Source: Brevibacterium sp. W7.2 (GTDB lineage Bacteria; Actinomycetota; Actinomycetes; Actinomycetales; Brevibacteriaceae). Taken from it: 64,000 nucleotides of DNA. The notes under the pieces were generated by a model. That model did no database searches. It worked only from the letters and a program-made list of their open reading frames with translations, and was not told where the DNA came from. Positions 25,190 through 33,338 of the stretch are shown here, piece after piece (the stretch's first letter is position 1; every line of letters starts with the position of its first letter). The position numbers and the translations under genes were made by a program. Location: positions 1,054,001-1,118,000 of the forward strand of contig NZ_CP073089.1 of NCBI RefSeq assembly GCF_018137945.1, given 5' to 3'.

Positions 25190-26248
25190 TCACAGAGCAC
25201 GCAGATGCTGCCGAGAGACGCTCTCGCCTGATTCGGCATCAGCGCCGGGGCCGGTGTCCTCGTCGGTGCGGGGCTCCTCGGTTGTCGTCTCGACGTCGTG
25301 GCCGGTGGTGTCGAGGGAGATGCGCAGGCGGGCGGCGAAGGCGCTGGTGCCGTCGGCGACGTCGAGGAAGATGCCGGCCTGCTCCTCGGTGAGGTCGCGG
25401 GCGAGCTCGTCCACGTCGTAGTGGGTCCACCATTCCGCCAGGGAGGTCCAGGTCTGCACGAACGCCGTCACCGGCCACCGCCCCGGCACCACCGCCGGCC
25501 GGGCCGAGGTGTGCGTGCGGGGCTTGGTGCGTCCAGCGGCGGTGACACGGGCGACGGCCTCTTGGGCCATCGCGCGCAGCGACGCCTGGCGAGAGGCGTC
25601 CGCTTGCTCGACCTGGCCGCGCAGGCGCTGATAGGCGGGGTCGACCGGCCCGCCGGCCTCGATCCCCGCCAGCTCCGTCGTCGCCTGCTCGCGCAGCGCC
25701 TCGGGATTCTCGGGGTTCTCGGCCATGGCCTGGATCGCCGAGATCTTCTCCAGCGTCGTGTACGAGGCGCGGCCGGTGACCATCCGCGCGGCCTGCGCGC
25801 GGCTCCTCCCACCGACACCCCCTGACGGGGGTGCCAATTTGGCACCCCCGTCAGCACCGGGCTGATTCTCCGCCGAGAAGCGGGTTACGACATCGCGGCG
25901 CTGGGCGTCCTCGGTCATGAGCTGCTTGAGCTCGCGGTACAGGGCGGCGGCCTCCAGCTGGTTGAGCGGCTTGCGGTGCGCATTCTCGTCCTGCTCGGCC
26001 AGCAGATGCCCCAACCGGGTCGAGACACCCGATCGCACCCACACGCTGACCGTGCGCCAGTGCAGCAGCCGGATCGCTTCCAGCCGGCGTCGCCCGCACA
26101 CCAGCACCCCTTCGGGGGTGACCGTGATCGGTTGCAACAGGCCGTGCTCGCGGATCGAGTCAGCCAGAGCCTGGATATCGCCGAGGTCGGCGCGATGACG
26201 GGCACCGACCTGAATCGACTCCACGGTGCGTTGCAGTTCGATACTCAT
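25190..26248 (-). CDS. ParB-like protein
   Basis: This 352-residue protein has the ParB N-terminal domain in residues 5-95: RADLGDIQALADSIREHGLLQP, VLVCGRRRLEAIRLLH (box II-like) and ENAHRKPLNQLEAA. The central part holds a probable helix-turn-helix (GRSRAQAARMVTGRASYTTLEKI, near 145). No ParA gene is present on the element, so classical partition is not assured; such proteins on ICEs may act in maintenance or regulation. The ATG at 26248 is preceded by GAGGGG; GTG codons at 26251 and 26254 are possible starts. Confidence 0.82.
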   Translation of the reverse strand: MSIELQRTVESIQVGARHRADLGDIQALADSIREHGLLQPITVTPEGVLVCGRRRLEAIRLLHWRTVSVWVRSGVSTRLGHLLAEQDENAHRKPLNQLEAAALYRELKQLMTEDAQRRDVVTRFSAENQPGADGGAKLAPPSGGVGGRSRAQAARMVTGRASYTTLEKISAIQAMAENPENPEALREQATTELAGIEAGGPVDPAYQRLRGQVEQADASRQASLRAMAQEAVARVTAAGRTKPRTHTSARPAVVPGRWPVTAFVQTWTSLAEWWTHYDVDELARDLTEEQAGIFLDVADGTSAFAARLRISLDTTGHDVETTTEEPRTDEDTGPGADAESGESVSRQHLRAL

Positions 26249-26288
26249 CACCACTCACCCCTCTCAGTCCTCTCTTCGTGGTCCCCGG

Positions 26289-27176
26289 TTACTTCCGGGC
26301 CTGTCGTGGGGCGGCCAGGCAGATGGTGAGCACGAGATCGTCATCGCGCAGCAGCATCGGGATCGTCTCGCCGATCAGCAGCCGCAGCAGCACCCCGCGG
26401 CCCGCGCTGGTCGCCGCCAGCGCCGGGTGCGGGTTGCCCAGCAGCGCCTTGAGCAGCCCGGTCCAGGACCGGCCCGGCAGATCCAGCAGCGCGCGGGCGT
26501 GCTGGTCACGTCGCAGGGTCTCGAACGCGGTATGCCGCGCCCCGGCCTTCGCCAGCGCCCCGCAGATGTGCTCCACCGACGCCCGCGCGGTCGCGGGCTC
26601 CCAGCCGAGCATCGTCACCAGCGCGATCGCGTCCTCAGCCGCCGACGACGCCGACATCGCCACCCCCACCACACCACCACCGCCACCGTCACCGTCTCCG
26701 GCGTCTCCGGTGCCGTCGGGATCGGGTTCGGGGTCGGTGACCTGGAACGCGGGGTGATACTCCGACAGCGGCGTCTCCCTGTCGGAGATTCGCTCGGCGT
26801 CGTGGAACGCGGAGATGTGCGGGCGGCGGGCCTGATGGGTCGAGCACAGCAGCCCCTGGGCGCGCTCCTCGGCGATGCAGGTGATCCGCACCGCGTGCGT
26901 GACCACGCCCCACGGGTCGATCGCCTCCCGGGCGGAGCGGGTGCGCATCACATCGAACGCGGCGCTGGCGGCCTCCCACGGGTCCAACGAGTGCTTGCGC
27001 GCCAGCGCGGCGTACTTCTGCGCCGCATACTGCATCAGCTCGCCGGCGACCGGGTCCCGCGCCCATGCCCCGGGCCCGGCCGCGTGGAGCCGGGCCAGCA
27101 GGGCACGCAGCCCGGCGCTGGTCGTGTAGTTCTCAGGCCCCCGCTGCGGGGAACCTGTGTGAGTCGTGGTCGTCAT
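26289..27176 (-). CDS. Conserved ICE protein, hypothetical (weak sigma-region-2 resemblance)
   Basis: This 295-residue protein has an N-terminal helical domain (residues 20-125) with LDPWEAASAAFDVMRTRSAREAIDPWGVV-type helices, faintly like sigma-70 region 2. An acidic Gly/Asp linker (about 150-170, simple sequence) is followed by a second helical domain containing ERASVEHICGALAKAG-like helices. No firm family is assigned. CAGGAGG precedes the ATG and a GTGCACCTG-type motif lies 22 bases upstream. It is the gene just upstream of parB. Confidence 0.65.
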   Translation of the reverse strand: MTTTTHTGSPQRGPENYTTSAGLRALLARLHAAGPGAWARDPVAGELMQYAAQKYAALARKHSLDPWEAASAAFDVMRTRSAREAIDPWGVVTHAVRITCIAEERAQGLLCSTHQARRPHISAFHDAERISDRETPLSEYHPAFQVTDPEPDPDGTGDAGDGDGGGGGVVGVAMSASSAAEDAIALVTMLGWEPATARASVEHICGALAKAGARHTAFETLRRDQHARALLDLPGRSWTGLLKALLGNPHPALAATSAGRGVLLRLLIGETIPMLLRDDDLVLTICLAAPRQARK

Positions 27177-27197
27177 GGGTTCGGCACCTCCTGGCAG

Positions 27198-27207
27198 GCA
27201 GGTGCAC
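27198..27207 (-). repeat. GTGCACCTGC motif, copy upstream of the 26289 gene
   Basis: GTGCACCTGC on the minus strand, 22 bases before the start at 27176, with a normal CAGGAGG site between. Confidence 0.45.
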
Positions 27208-27274
27208 TCGCCTTCTCCGACACCTGGTGCTCGGCGTTCGGCGCCGGGCATGGTCGTGGTCATGGCCGGTCACC

Positions 27275-27679
27275 TCAGTTCATTCCGACCGGGCCGCGCC
27301 CGGCCCCGTCACGGCTCGTACTGCGGCCGAACGCCGAGATCGGGGGCAGCTCACGCTCCTTTGCACCCAGGCGCGTGACGCCGCGGGCGAGGCCGTCGTG
27401 GGCCTTGTGTGCGAGGTTCGCCTCGAAGTCGATCGCCAGGCGTGAGATCTGCCCGGTGCCTCTCGCCATCAGGTCCGAGGTGCGTACCCAGTCAACCCCG
27501 CGCGCCTTGCGCAGTGCCGGATCAACATCCGCAGTCTCAGTCTTGGCACCGGTTGTGCGGGTGACGTCGGCGGCTTGGATCGCCTCCGGAGCACCCGGTG
27601 TCTCCGCCCGGTCAGGGCGGGTCGTCTCCGGCGGGGGCGTGTCCTGCCTGCCGGGGTTGTTCTGCTCGTAGGGGTTCAT
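27275..27679 (-). CDS. Small basic transfer-region protein, hypothetical
   Basis: This 134-residue protein has a disordered Pro/Thr/Arg-rich N-terminal half, a short conserved-looking helical part (RKARGVDWVRTSDLMARG) and a basic C-terminus. There is no membrane helix. Its ATG overlaps the DUF2637 gene stop (ATGA at 27676-27679), so both are cotranslated. No function can be assigned. Confidence 0.6.
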   Translation of the reverse strand: MNPYEQNNPGRQDTPPPETTRPDRAETPGAPEAIQAADVTRTTGAKTETADVDPALRKARGVDWVRTSDLMARGTGQISRLAIDFEANLAHKAHDGLARGVTRLGAKERELPPISAFGRSTSRDGAGRGPVGMN

Positions 27680-28557
27680 GATTTCTGCTCCTTCTCCTCA
27701 TCTGATTCGTTGTGGTGCTCGGGCACTGCCGAGGTCTCCTGGTCTGCGGCGGGCGCGGGATCGGTGCGGGGGAACCAGCGGCCGACGGTCGAGGCGTGCA
27801 CGCCGAGTTCGCGCGCGATCGCCTTGTTCGACCAGCCCCGCCCCCGCAGCACTGCCGCCCGTTCCCGCCGCCCAGCACCTGCCAACGTTGGCGGGTCGGG
27901 CTCAGCCGATGGGGTTTCGGCCACCGCCTCCAGCACGGGCACATCCGATCGGTCAGGCTCTGTCTGCTCGCCCAGCACCTTGGCGGCCGGGGCCGGCGGT
28001 GTCGCTACCGCGATGCCCGTGGCCGAACGTGGCCGCTCGGGAAGCTCCGGCAGAAGGAGCGGTGCGGCCTGTGCCTGCGCGCCAGCGGTCTCGGAGACCT
28101 CCAGCGCCGATCCTGACTCCGGGGTGGGGGTGATCGGCGTGGGGACCGGGGTTCTGGTGGAGCGGGTCAGGACCGTCGTCAGATGCGTGGAGGCCAGCAG
28201 CACGAGCGGCGGGACCGCGGCGACGATGGCCGCGAGCAGGCCCGGCACGGAGGCGTCAGCGGCGACGAGGGCGTGCGCGGCGTTCGCGCTCACCGACATC
28301 AGCGCCCCGGCGATCAGCAGCACCCACGGGTACCAGGCCGCCCGATGCCCGTCGAGGGCGACGACCGCGACGGTCGCGACCACGATCAGCCCGTCCACCA
28401 AGAGCGGCCAGATCCACGCCTGGTTCCTGGTGATGCCCGAGCGCACCGCGAGATCGGCCAGAGCGACGAAGCTCAGCCAGAACGCGCCGCCGCCGATCAG
28501 CACCGTCCCCGACGCGGCCGCGACCACCGCCCATCGCCGCCCCGACAGCCCGCCCAT
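27676..28557 (-). CDS. DUF2637 (SpdB-like) membrane protein
   Basis: This 293-residue protein has four membrane helices in residues 8-125 with the DUF2637-like SFVALADLAVRSGI and AWIWPLLVDGLIV segments. A long Pro/Ala/Thr-rich linker leads to a C-terminal helix-turn-helix (AVLRGRGWSNKAIARELGVH, near 240). DUF2637/SpdB proteins are spread and transfer factors of actinomycete plasmids. The HTH at the tail suggests DNA tethering to the membrane, which is inference. Its start overlaps the stop of the primase gene by one base. Confidence 0.82.
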   Translation of the reverse strand: MGGLSGRRWAVVAAASGTVLIGGGAFWLSFVALADLAVRSGITRNQAWIWPLLVDGLIVVATVAVVALDGHRAAWYPWVLLIAGALMSVSANAAHALVAADASVPGLLAAIVAAVPPLVLLASTHLTTVLTRSTRTPVPTPITPTPESGSALEVSETAGAQAQAAPLLLPELPERPRSATGIAVATPPAPAAKVLGEQTEPDRSDVPVLEAVAETPSAEPDPPTLAGAGRRERAAVLRGRGWSNKAIARELGVHASTVGRWFPRTDPAPAADQETSAVPEHHNESDEEKEQKS

Positions 28558-29468
28558 CACAGCCCCCGGCCCGCCCGCGTCGCAGCCGGCACCGGCCCGA
28601 ATCTCTCCGGCACGGACTCGGCCCGGGTCGAGGTGCCGACACCGGTGGTGATGGTGCGGTAGGCGGACTCGACGGTGCGAGTGATCTCCCGCTGCCCGAA
28701 ATCCGGCTGCTCCACGCTCGCAAACGCATCCAGCGCCTCGGAGACCGGCACATTGCCCTCGGCGAGGCGGCAGGCGGCCCAGAACAGCTTGAGATTGCGA
28801 TCCGTGGACTGCCCGCTCAGCCAGGACGCCATCCGACCCGCATCCACCATCGCCCCTGCATCCGAGATCGGGCCGGTCTTCGGGCGGGGCCGGGGCGGGG
28901 TGAGAAACTCCCGCAGGCGCTGCGCATCCAGCGCCCGCCCGTCGGTGGGGGCGAACGAGGTGGGGCGGTAGAGCACGCTCTCGCCGTCGATCTGGCGGCG
29001 CGAGGGCGGGACGATGATGTAGCCGCGATCCCCACGGAAATCCACCCCGGCACGGCCGGCCTGCCACGACGGCTGTTCACTGTCGGCGGCCGGGAAGTAG
29101 ATGTGCAGGCCGCCGGTCGGTGAGCGCACCATCGTCTCCCAGCCATGCACCAGCCCCTCCCGCCGCGCGGCGCGGATCGCGTCGAAGCCGTTGACGCCGT
29201 GCACATCGACATCCACCACGGAGACGCCCGAGGCTCGGCCGGTGGGCATGCCGATGTTCGCCGCCGGGAACCTGCGCCACCAGGCCTCCACCTGCGCCGG
29301 GTCGGTGGTGGCGTCGTGGAAGCCGCGTCGGGTGATCGGCTGCTTGCCCTCCGGCGCGCACGGGAACACCGGCACCCCGGACTGCGCGAACACCATCGCG
29401 GCCCGCCCCAGCGGCCAGGACGCATCCATCTGCCGGACCGCCCGAGTAAACCTGCTCTCGGACATCAC
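28557..29468 (-). CDS. Bifunctional primase-polymerase (prim-pol)
   Basis: This 303-residue protein has the archaeo-eukaryotic primase fold signatures: VPVFPCAPEGKQP near residue 32, the metal-binding VVDVDVH at 84-90, GLHIYF near 120 and FRGDRGYIIVPPS near 143. A C-terminal helical segment follows. Such enzymes prime and extend DNA on plasmids and ICEs. Together with SSB and MobF helicase this gives the element an autonomous priming capacity. It overlaps its neighbours on both sides (ATGA upstream, one base downstream), indicating a tight operon. Confidence 0.9.
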   Translation of the reverse strand: MMSESRFTRAVRQMDASWPLGRAAMVFAQSGVPVFPCAPEGKQPITRRGFHDATTDPAQVEAWWRRFPAANIGMPTGRASGVSVVDVDVHGVNGFDAIRAARREGLVHGWETMVRSPTGGLHIYFPAADSEQPSWQAGRAGVDFRGDRGYIIVPPSRRQIDGESVLYRPTSFAPTDGRALDAQRLREFLTPPRPRPKTGPISDAGAMVDAGRMASWLSGQSTDRNLKLFWAACRLAEGNVPVSEALDAFASVEQPDFGQREITRTVESAYRTITTGVGTSTRAESVPERFGPVPAATRAGRGL

Positions 29469-30550
29469 AGCCCCCGCCCCAACACGACCGCAGCGGCCCG
29501 CTCCGGCGCCGGCAACGGCGCCACTTGCCGACCGGGCGTGTCCTGCCGTGGGCTCTTCGGGGCCGGGCCGTCGCGTTCCAGCCCGGGCGGTGTGCCGTCG
29601 GGCACCTGGTTCGTGTCGAGGCCGTCGAGGATGCTGAGCGCGGTCTTGCGGATGCGCTCACCGGCGGCCTGCACGACCTCGACCGGGTTCTTCCCGTCGA
29701 CGTTCGCCGCCCACCCGGCCACGTACGGGATCGTGTAGCCCGTGGTGTCCATGCCGTGGGCGGCGCCGATCATCAGCGCCACCGATTCGGCCTCGACCTC
29801 ACCGATCCCGCGATGCTGCCGCGCCTCCTCCTGGTCCGGCCCATGCATCAGCACATGCCCGAGCTCGTGGGCGAGAGTCTTCACCTGCGCGGCGTCGTCC
29901 ATGTTCGTGCGCACGGCGACTTGCCGGGTCGAGTAGTTCGTCAGCCCGTTCGCGCCGCCGATCATGCCCTCGTGCGGCACCCACAGCAGCTCGAACCCCT
30001 CCGCCGTGACCTGCTCCGCCAGACCCTCGCGCAGACCTTCGGGGGCTTCGCCAGCGAGCAGCCGTGGCGCTGGCCGTTCGGGGATCGGATCGCCGCTGGT
30101 CTGGGAGGCGTCCCAGACGTAGGCCGGGCGCACGCCGACCATGCGGGAGCGCACGACCTCACCGGGCTTCGGCTTCTCACCCCGGTTCAGACGCCGCCAG
30201 GAGTCCGGATCGGCCGGGTTCGTCGAGGCGAACCTGCCAGTGACCGGGGCGAGGATCTGATACCCGGCCTGGCCCTTCTCGACCTGTCGGCCCAGCTGCT
30301 GCCACTGCTTGTATCCCGCGACCAGGGTGGGGAACGGTTCGGGCACCCCGCCGGCCTCGAATGCGGCCTGGTGCTGCTCCCAGATCAGGCAGACGTTGTT
30401 GAAGCTCCGCGACCGGAACCGGGCAGCGAACCGCATCGCATCGGCCCAGTCCTCACCGGTGACCAGCCGTTCGACGGCACCGGTGAGCTTCTCGTGGAGC
30501 TCGTCGAGCTTCGCTTCCCGCTGTTGGCGGGCTTCCTCCCTCGTCGCCAT
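29465..30550 (-). CDS. ArdC-like antirestriction protein with metallopeptidase domain
   Basis: This 361-residue protein has an N-terminal ArdC ssDNA-binding-like domain (about 10-120) with SFNNVCLIWEQHQAA and GVPEPFPTLVAGYKQWQQLG. The C-terminal domain carries the zinc-protease motif HELGH (near residue 235) followed by EVEAESVALM. ArdC-type proteins protect incoming DNA from restriction on entry to a new host. It is the first gene of the minus-strand transfer unit. The ATG at 30550 follows GAGAGGAGG. Protease activity is inferred from the motif only. Confidence 0.88.
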   Translation of the reverse strand: MATREEARQQREAKLDELHEKLTGAVERLVTGEDWADAMRFAARFRSRSFNNVCLIWEQHQAAFEAGGVPEPFPTLVAGYKQWQQLGRQVEKGQAGYQILAPVTGRFASTNPADPDSWRRLNRGEKPKPGEVVRSRMVGVRPAYVWDASQTSGDPIPERPAPRLLAGEAPEGLREGLAEQVTAEGFELLWVPHEGMIGGANGLTNYSTRQVAVRTNMDDAAQVKTLAHELGHVLMHGPDQEEARQHRGIGEVEAESVALMIGAAHGMDTTGYTIPYVAGWAANVDGKNPVEVVQAAGERIRKTALSILDGLDTNQVPDGTPPGLERDGPAPKSPRQDTPGRQVAPLPAPERAAAVVLGRGL

Positions 30551-30796
30551 CGTCGGCCTCCTCTCGGCAGGCCAGCCGCGAGGTCGCGGCTGGCCTTGCA
30601 CCAGCGAGGTGAGCCAGGAGCTTCCGGCGAGTCAGACGGTCAGCGAACGGAACAGTCGGTAGGTTGGCCGTCAGGACACGGGCGGCACCTGACGTGGACC
30701 TACTGGCGTATCAGCCTCAGAGCCTGCGTAGGGCTGGAAGCAGCTGAGTCCGGTCGGACGCCGGACGAAGTGATGATTTCCCGGACGACTCTGCTG

Positions 30797-31831
30797 CTAT
30801 CTATCCGCGACAACCGGGCGCATGGAGCGGTAGCGACTCGGGCTGAGCCCGACGTGCTCGATGAATGCCTCCGTCGCCCGTGAACGGCTGGACCAGCCGA
30901 CGCAACGACCTACTGCTGCGACAGAAAGATCGGACTCGCGCAGCAGCCTGGCCATCTCCTGCACGCGAAGCATCGTCAGATACGCGATCGGGGTCTTCCC
31001 GAAGGCATCGACGAACACACGGGTCAATTGCTGCGGGGAGAGCCGCACCCTCTCGGACAGCTCGTGGAGTGTCCACCTATAGGCGACGTTTTCATGCAGT
31101 GCCTCCCGTGCCAGCAGCGCCTCCGGACGGAGAGGGGCTAACCTGCGACTGCGCGGCAGCACTGGACGCGCGCGTGCACGCTGCAATGGTGTCAGCCTCG
31201 CAGGCGAGACCCGGATGAATGGTCCGAGCACATCCATGACAGCGAACCAGAGTGCCTGGAGTCGGTTGAATCTCTCTCGGAACCGTCTCTCAACGCTGAG
31301 CGCGACCATCTCATCAATCCACGGCACAACCATCCCGGCCCGATCTCTGCCGAGTCGCAGGATCTGCGCTGGTTCAGAGTAGATCTTCTCCGCGAAACCG
31401 GGGGCGTCAAGCCGATCGTGCAGCACCGCAGAGTGCTGCCAGAAGAACTGATCGAGAGCGAAATCGGTATCGACACGGATCGACGTCACCGACACTTGGC
31501 ACTCGGGCTCGCAGCTGAACAATACGTTCGGGCCGAGAAGGATCGCATCGCCCACGCTGACCGGCTGACGACCGAACTCGCTGAACATGATTGCCGAGCC
31601 CGACCTAATGAACAAGATGTTGAGGCAGTCGTAAACCACCGGGCCGACAGGCCGGTGGACGGCAAGCGTCTGGGCGACCAGCGGGCTACGCCAATGTGCA
31701 TCACAGGAGTGCCTCGCTGCCTCTGGCGTGGCCGCGCACTCTTGCTGGCTCTTGTCTGATCCGCTCACTAATCTCGAACGCCTGTGGAGCCGGACGAGCT
31801 CGCCAGTTCCGAACCAACAGCAATAGCGCAT
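30797..31831 (-). CDS. AraC-family transcriptional regulator
   Basis: This protein has about 344 residues. The C-terminal double helix-turn-helix comprises TLHELSERVRLSPQQLTRVF and SVAAVGRCVGWSSRSRATEA, then FIEHVGLSPSRYRSM. The N-terminal half has a cupin-like sensor region (SVGDAILLGPNVLFSCEPE). The start is uncertain because the frame is open to 32008; ATG 31831 is preferred for length. It is divergent from the copper operon and lies at the edge of the transfer block, so it may regulate either side or neither. Confidence 0.8.
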   Translation of the reverse strand: MRYCCWFGTGELVRLHRRSRLVSGSDKSQQECAATPEAARHSCDAHWRSPLVAQTLAVHRPVGPVVYDCLNILFIRSGSAIMFSEFGRQPVSVGDAILLGPNVLFSCEPECQVSVTSIRVDTDFALDQFFWQHSAVLHDRLDAPGFAEKIYSEPAQILRLGRDRAGMVVPWIDEMVALSVERRFRERFNRLQALWFAVMDVLGPFIRVSPARLTPLQRARARPVLPRSRRLAPLRPEALLAREALHENVAYRWTLHELSERVRLSPQQLTRVFVDAFGKTPIAYLTMLRVQEMARLLRESDLSVAAVGRCVGWSSRSRATEAFIEHVGLSPSRYRSMRPVVADR

Positions 31832-32141
31832 GATCGCTGTGGGGCGGGAGTCGGTTTCGTACCAGTCTTCGCTGCCTTCGTCGATGCGGCAAGGCAGTCC
31901 ACGGTTCTGATGAGCCGAGGGGTCACTACTCTCCGACGCGCATCGACAAAACCCAGCGGATCGCCCCGCAGCATCGGTGCACCACAAGGCACACCTCGGA
32001 CGCTCCAACCATCGTTTGCAGCACTTGCGCGATGCAGCTCACACGATCGCCTCCCTCCTTGCGGAATACCTGACAGGGGTATAGCGTTGACTTGTACACG
32101 TACCCGGTAGGGGTACTACCGACATACAAGGAGGATACCTG
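31832..32141. promoter_or_regulatory. AraC/copZ divergent intergenic region with two CsoR-like operators
   Basis: Two palindromes lie directly before copZ: ATACCTGACAGGGGTAT at 32066-32082 and GTACCCGGTAGGGGTAC at 32100-32116. Both match the TACCC-N-GGGTA form of CsoR operators, and between them is a -35-like TTGACT (32087-32092). The ribosome-binding site is AAGGAGG just before the ATG. Copper should relieve CsoR repression and open the copZ-copA unit. The remaining part of this 310-base region shows no gene. Confidence 0.75.
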
Positions 32142-32351
32142 ATGGCTTCGAACGATTACCAGGTGACGGGCATGACCTGCGGCCACTGCGAGATGTCGAT
32201 CCGCGAGGAGGTCAGCGAGATCCCCGGCGTCCAGGACATCCAAGTCAGCGCGCAGACCGGCAAGCTCAACGTCACCGCCGAGGGTGAGATCGACGACGCC
32301 AAGGTCCTCGCGGCGGTCGAGGAGGCCGGCTACTCGGCGGTGCGCGTCTGA
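32142..32351 (+). CDS. copZ: Copper chaperone CopZ (HMA domain)
   Basis: This 69-residue single heavy-metal-associated domain carries the metal site GMTCGHC at residues 10-16. It carries Cu(I) in the cytoplasm to the CopA ATPase encoded two genes downstream. The site has Cys-Gly-His-Cys, as in several actinobacterial CopZ proteins. It is the first gene of the unit behind two CsoR-like operators, and its stop overlaps the next start by one base. Confidence 0.95.
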   Translation: MASNDYQVTGMTCGHCEMSIREEVSEIPGVQDIQVSAQTGKLNVTAEGEIDDAKVLAAVEEAGYSAVRV

Positions 32352-33292
32352 TGAAGGCCGGAGGACGGCTCGCGCTCTACGGGGCCGGGTTGGTGGTGGC
32401 GTTCGGCGGGGCCTTCGGCCTCGCCGGCGCCGTCATTCCCGATAGCTTCGCAGCAGCATGGGCAGAAGGAAGTAACGTGAACGCACACGGTGAAGGGCAC
32501 GGCGACGCTGCGCAGGAAACCGCGGAGCCCGCTCTGAACGGGGTCTCCGCAAGCGCGGACGGCTTCGTGCTCTCTCCGGTCCAGGCCCCCACGGCCGCAG
32601 GCGAGGATGGAGACCTGAGCTTCCAGATCCTCGACGAGTCCGGCGAACCGGTGACCGAGTACACCACCGCGCACGAGAAGGACCTGCATCTGATCGCCGT
32701 GCGCACCGACGGCGCCGGTTTCCAGCACGTGCACCCCGAACTCGACACGAGCACAGGCACCTGGTCGGTGCCGTGGACCTGGGACGAGGCGGGCACCTAC
32801 CGCGTGTACGCCGACTTCACACCCGCGGGCGAGGAAGCCGAAGGCATCACTCTCACCCGCGCAATCGAGGTCGCGGGCGACTTCACCCCTGTCGAGACCG
32901 AGGCGCAGACCACCGACGAGGTCGACGGATACACCGTCTCCCTCAACGGCGACCTCACTGCGGGCACCTCAAGCGAGCTCACCATCTCGGTCGAGCGTGA
33001 CGGTCAGCCGGTGACCACGCTGGAGCCTTACCTGGGCGCGTTCGGCCACCTGGTGGCGCTGCGCGAGGGTGACCTCGCCTACCTGCACGTCCACGCCGAG
33101 GGCGACGAGCCCCAGGCCGGGGACACGGCCGGACCCGAGATCCGATTCGCAGCGGAGGCCCCGACCGCCGACCGTTACCTGCTCTACCTGGACTTCCAGG
33201 TCGACGGGCAGGTGCACACCGCCGAGTTCGTGATCGACGCCGAGCACGGTGACGGCTCGAAGACAGACGATTCGCATTCCGACGGCCACTGA
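32351..33292 (+). CDS. Secreted copper-island protein, His-rich, hypothetical
   Basis: This 313-residue protein has an N-terminal membrane or signal helix (residues 7-28), then His-rich NAHGEGHGDA. Two beta-sandwich-like repeats follow, each with a His pair in a HVHPEL or HVHAEG setting (near 130 and 245), and a His/Asp-rich tail (DDSHSDGH). It probably binds copper outside the membrane. It overlaps copZ by one base and lies 46 bases before copA, so it belongs to the copper efflux operon. No enzyme motif is seen. Confidence 0.75.
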   Translation: MKAGGRLALYGAGLVVAFGGAFGLAGAVIPDSFAAAWAEGSNVNAHGEGHGDAAQETAEPALNGVSASADGFVLSPVQAPTAAGEDGDLSFQILDESGEPVTEYTTAHEKDLHLIAVRTDGAGFQHVHPELDTSTGTWSVPWTWDEAGTYRVYADFTPAGEEAEGITLTRAIEVAGDFTPVETEAQTTDEVDGYTVSLNGDLTAGTSSELTISVERDGQPVTTLEPYLGAFGHLVALREGDLAYLHVHAEGDEPQAGDTAGPEIRFAAEAPTADRYLLYLDFQVDGQVHTAEFVIDAEHGDGSKTDDSHSDGH

Positions 33293-33338
33293 CCCGCAGG
33301 GCCTGGCGTCGCACGAGAGCTGAGAAAGAAGGAAGAGG

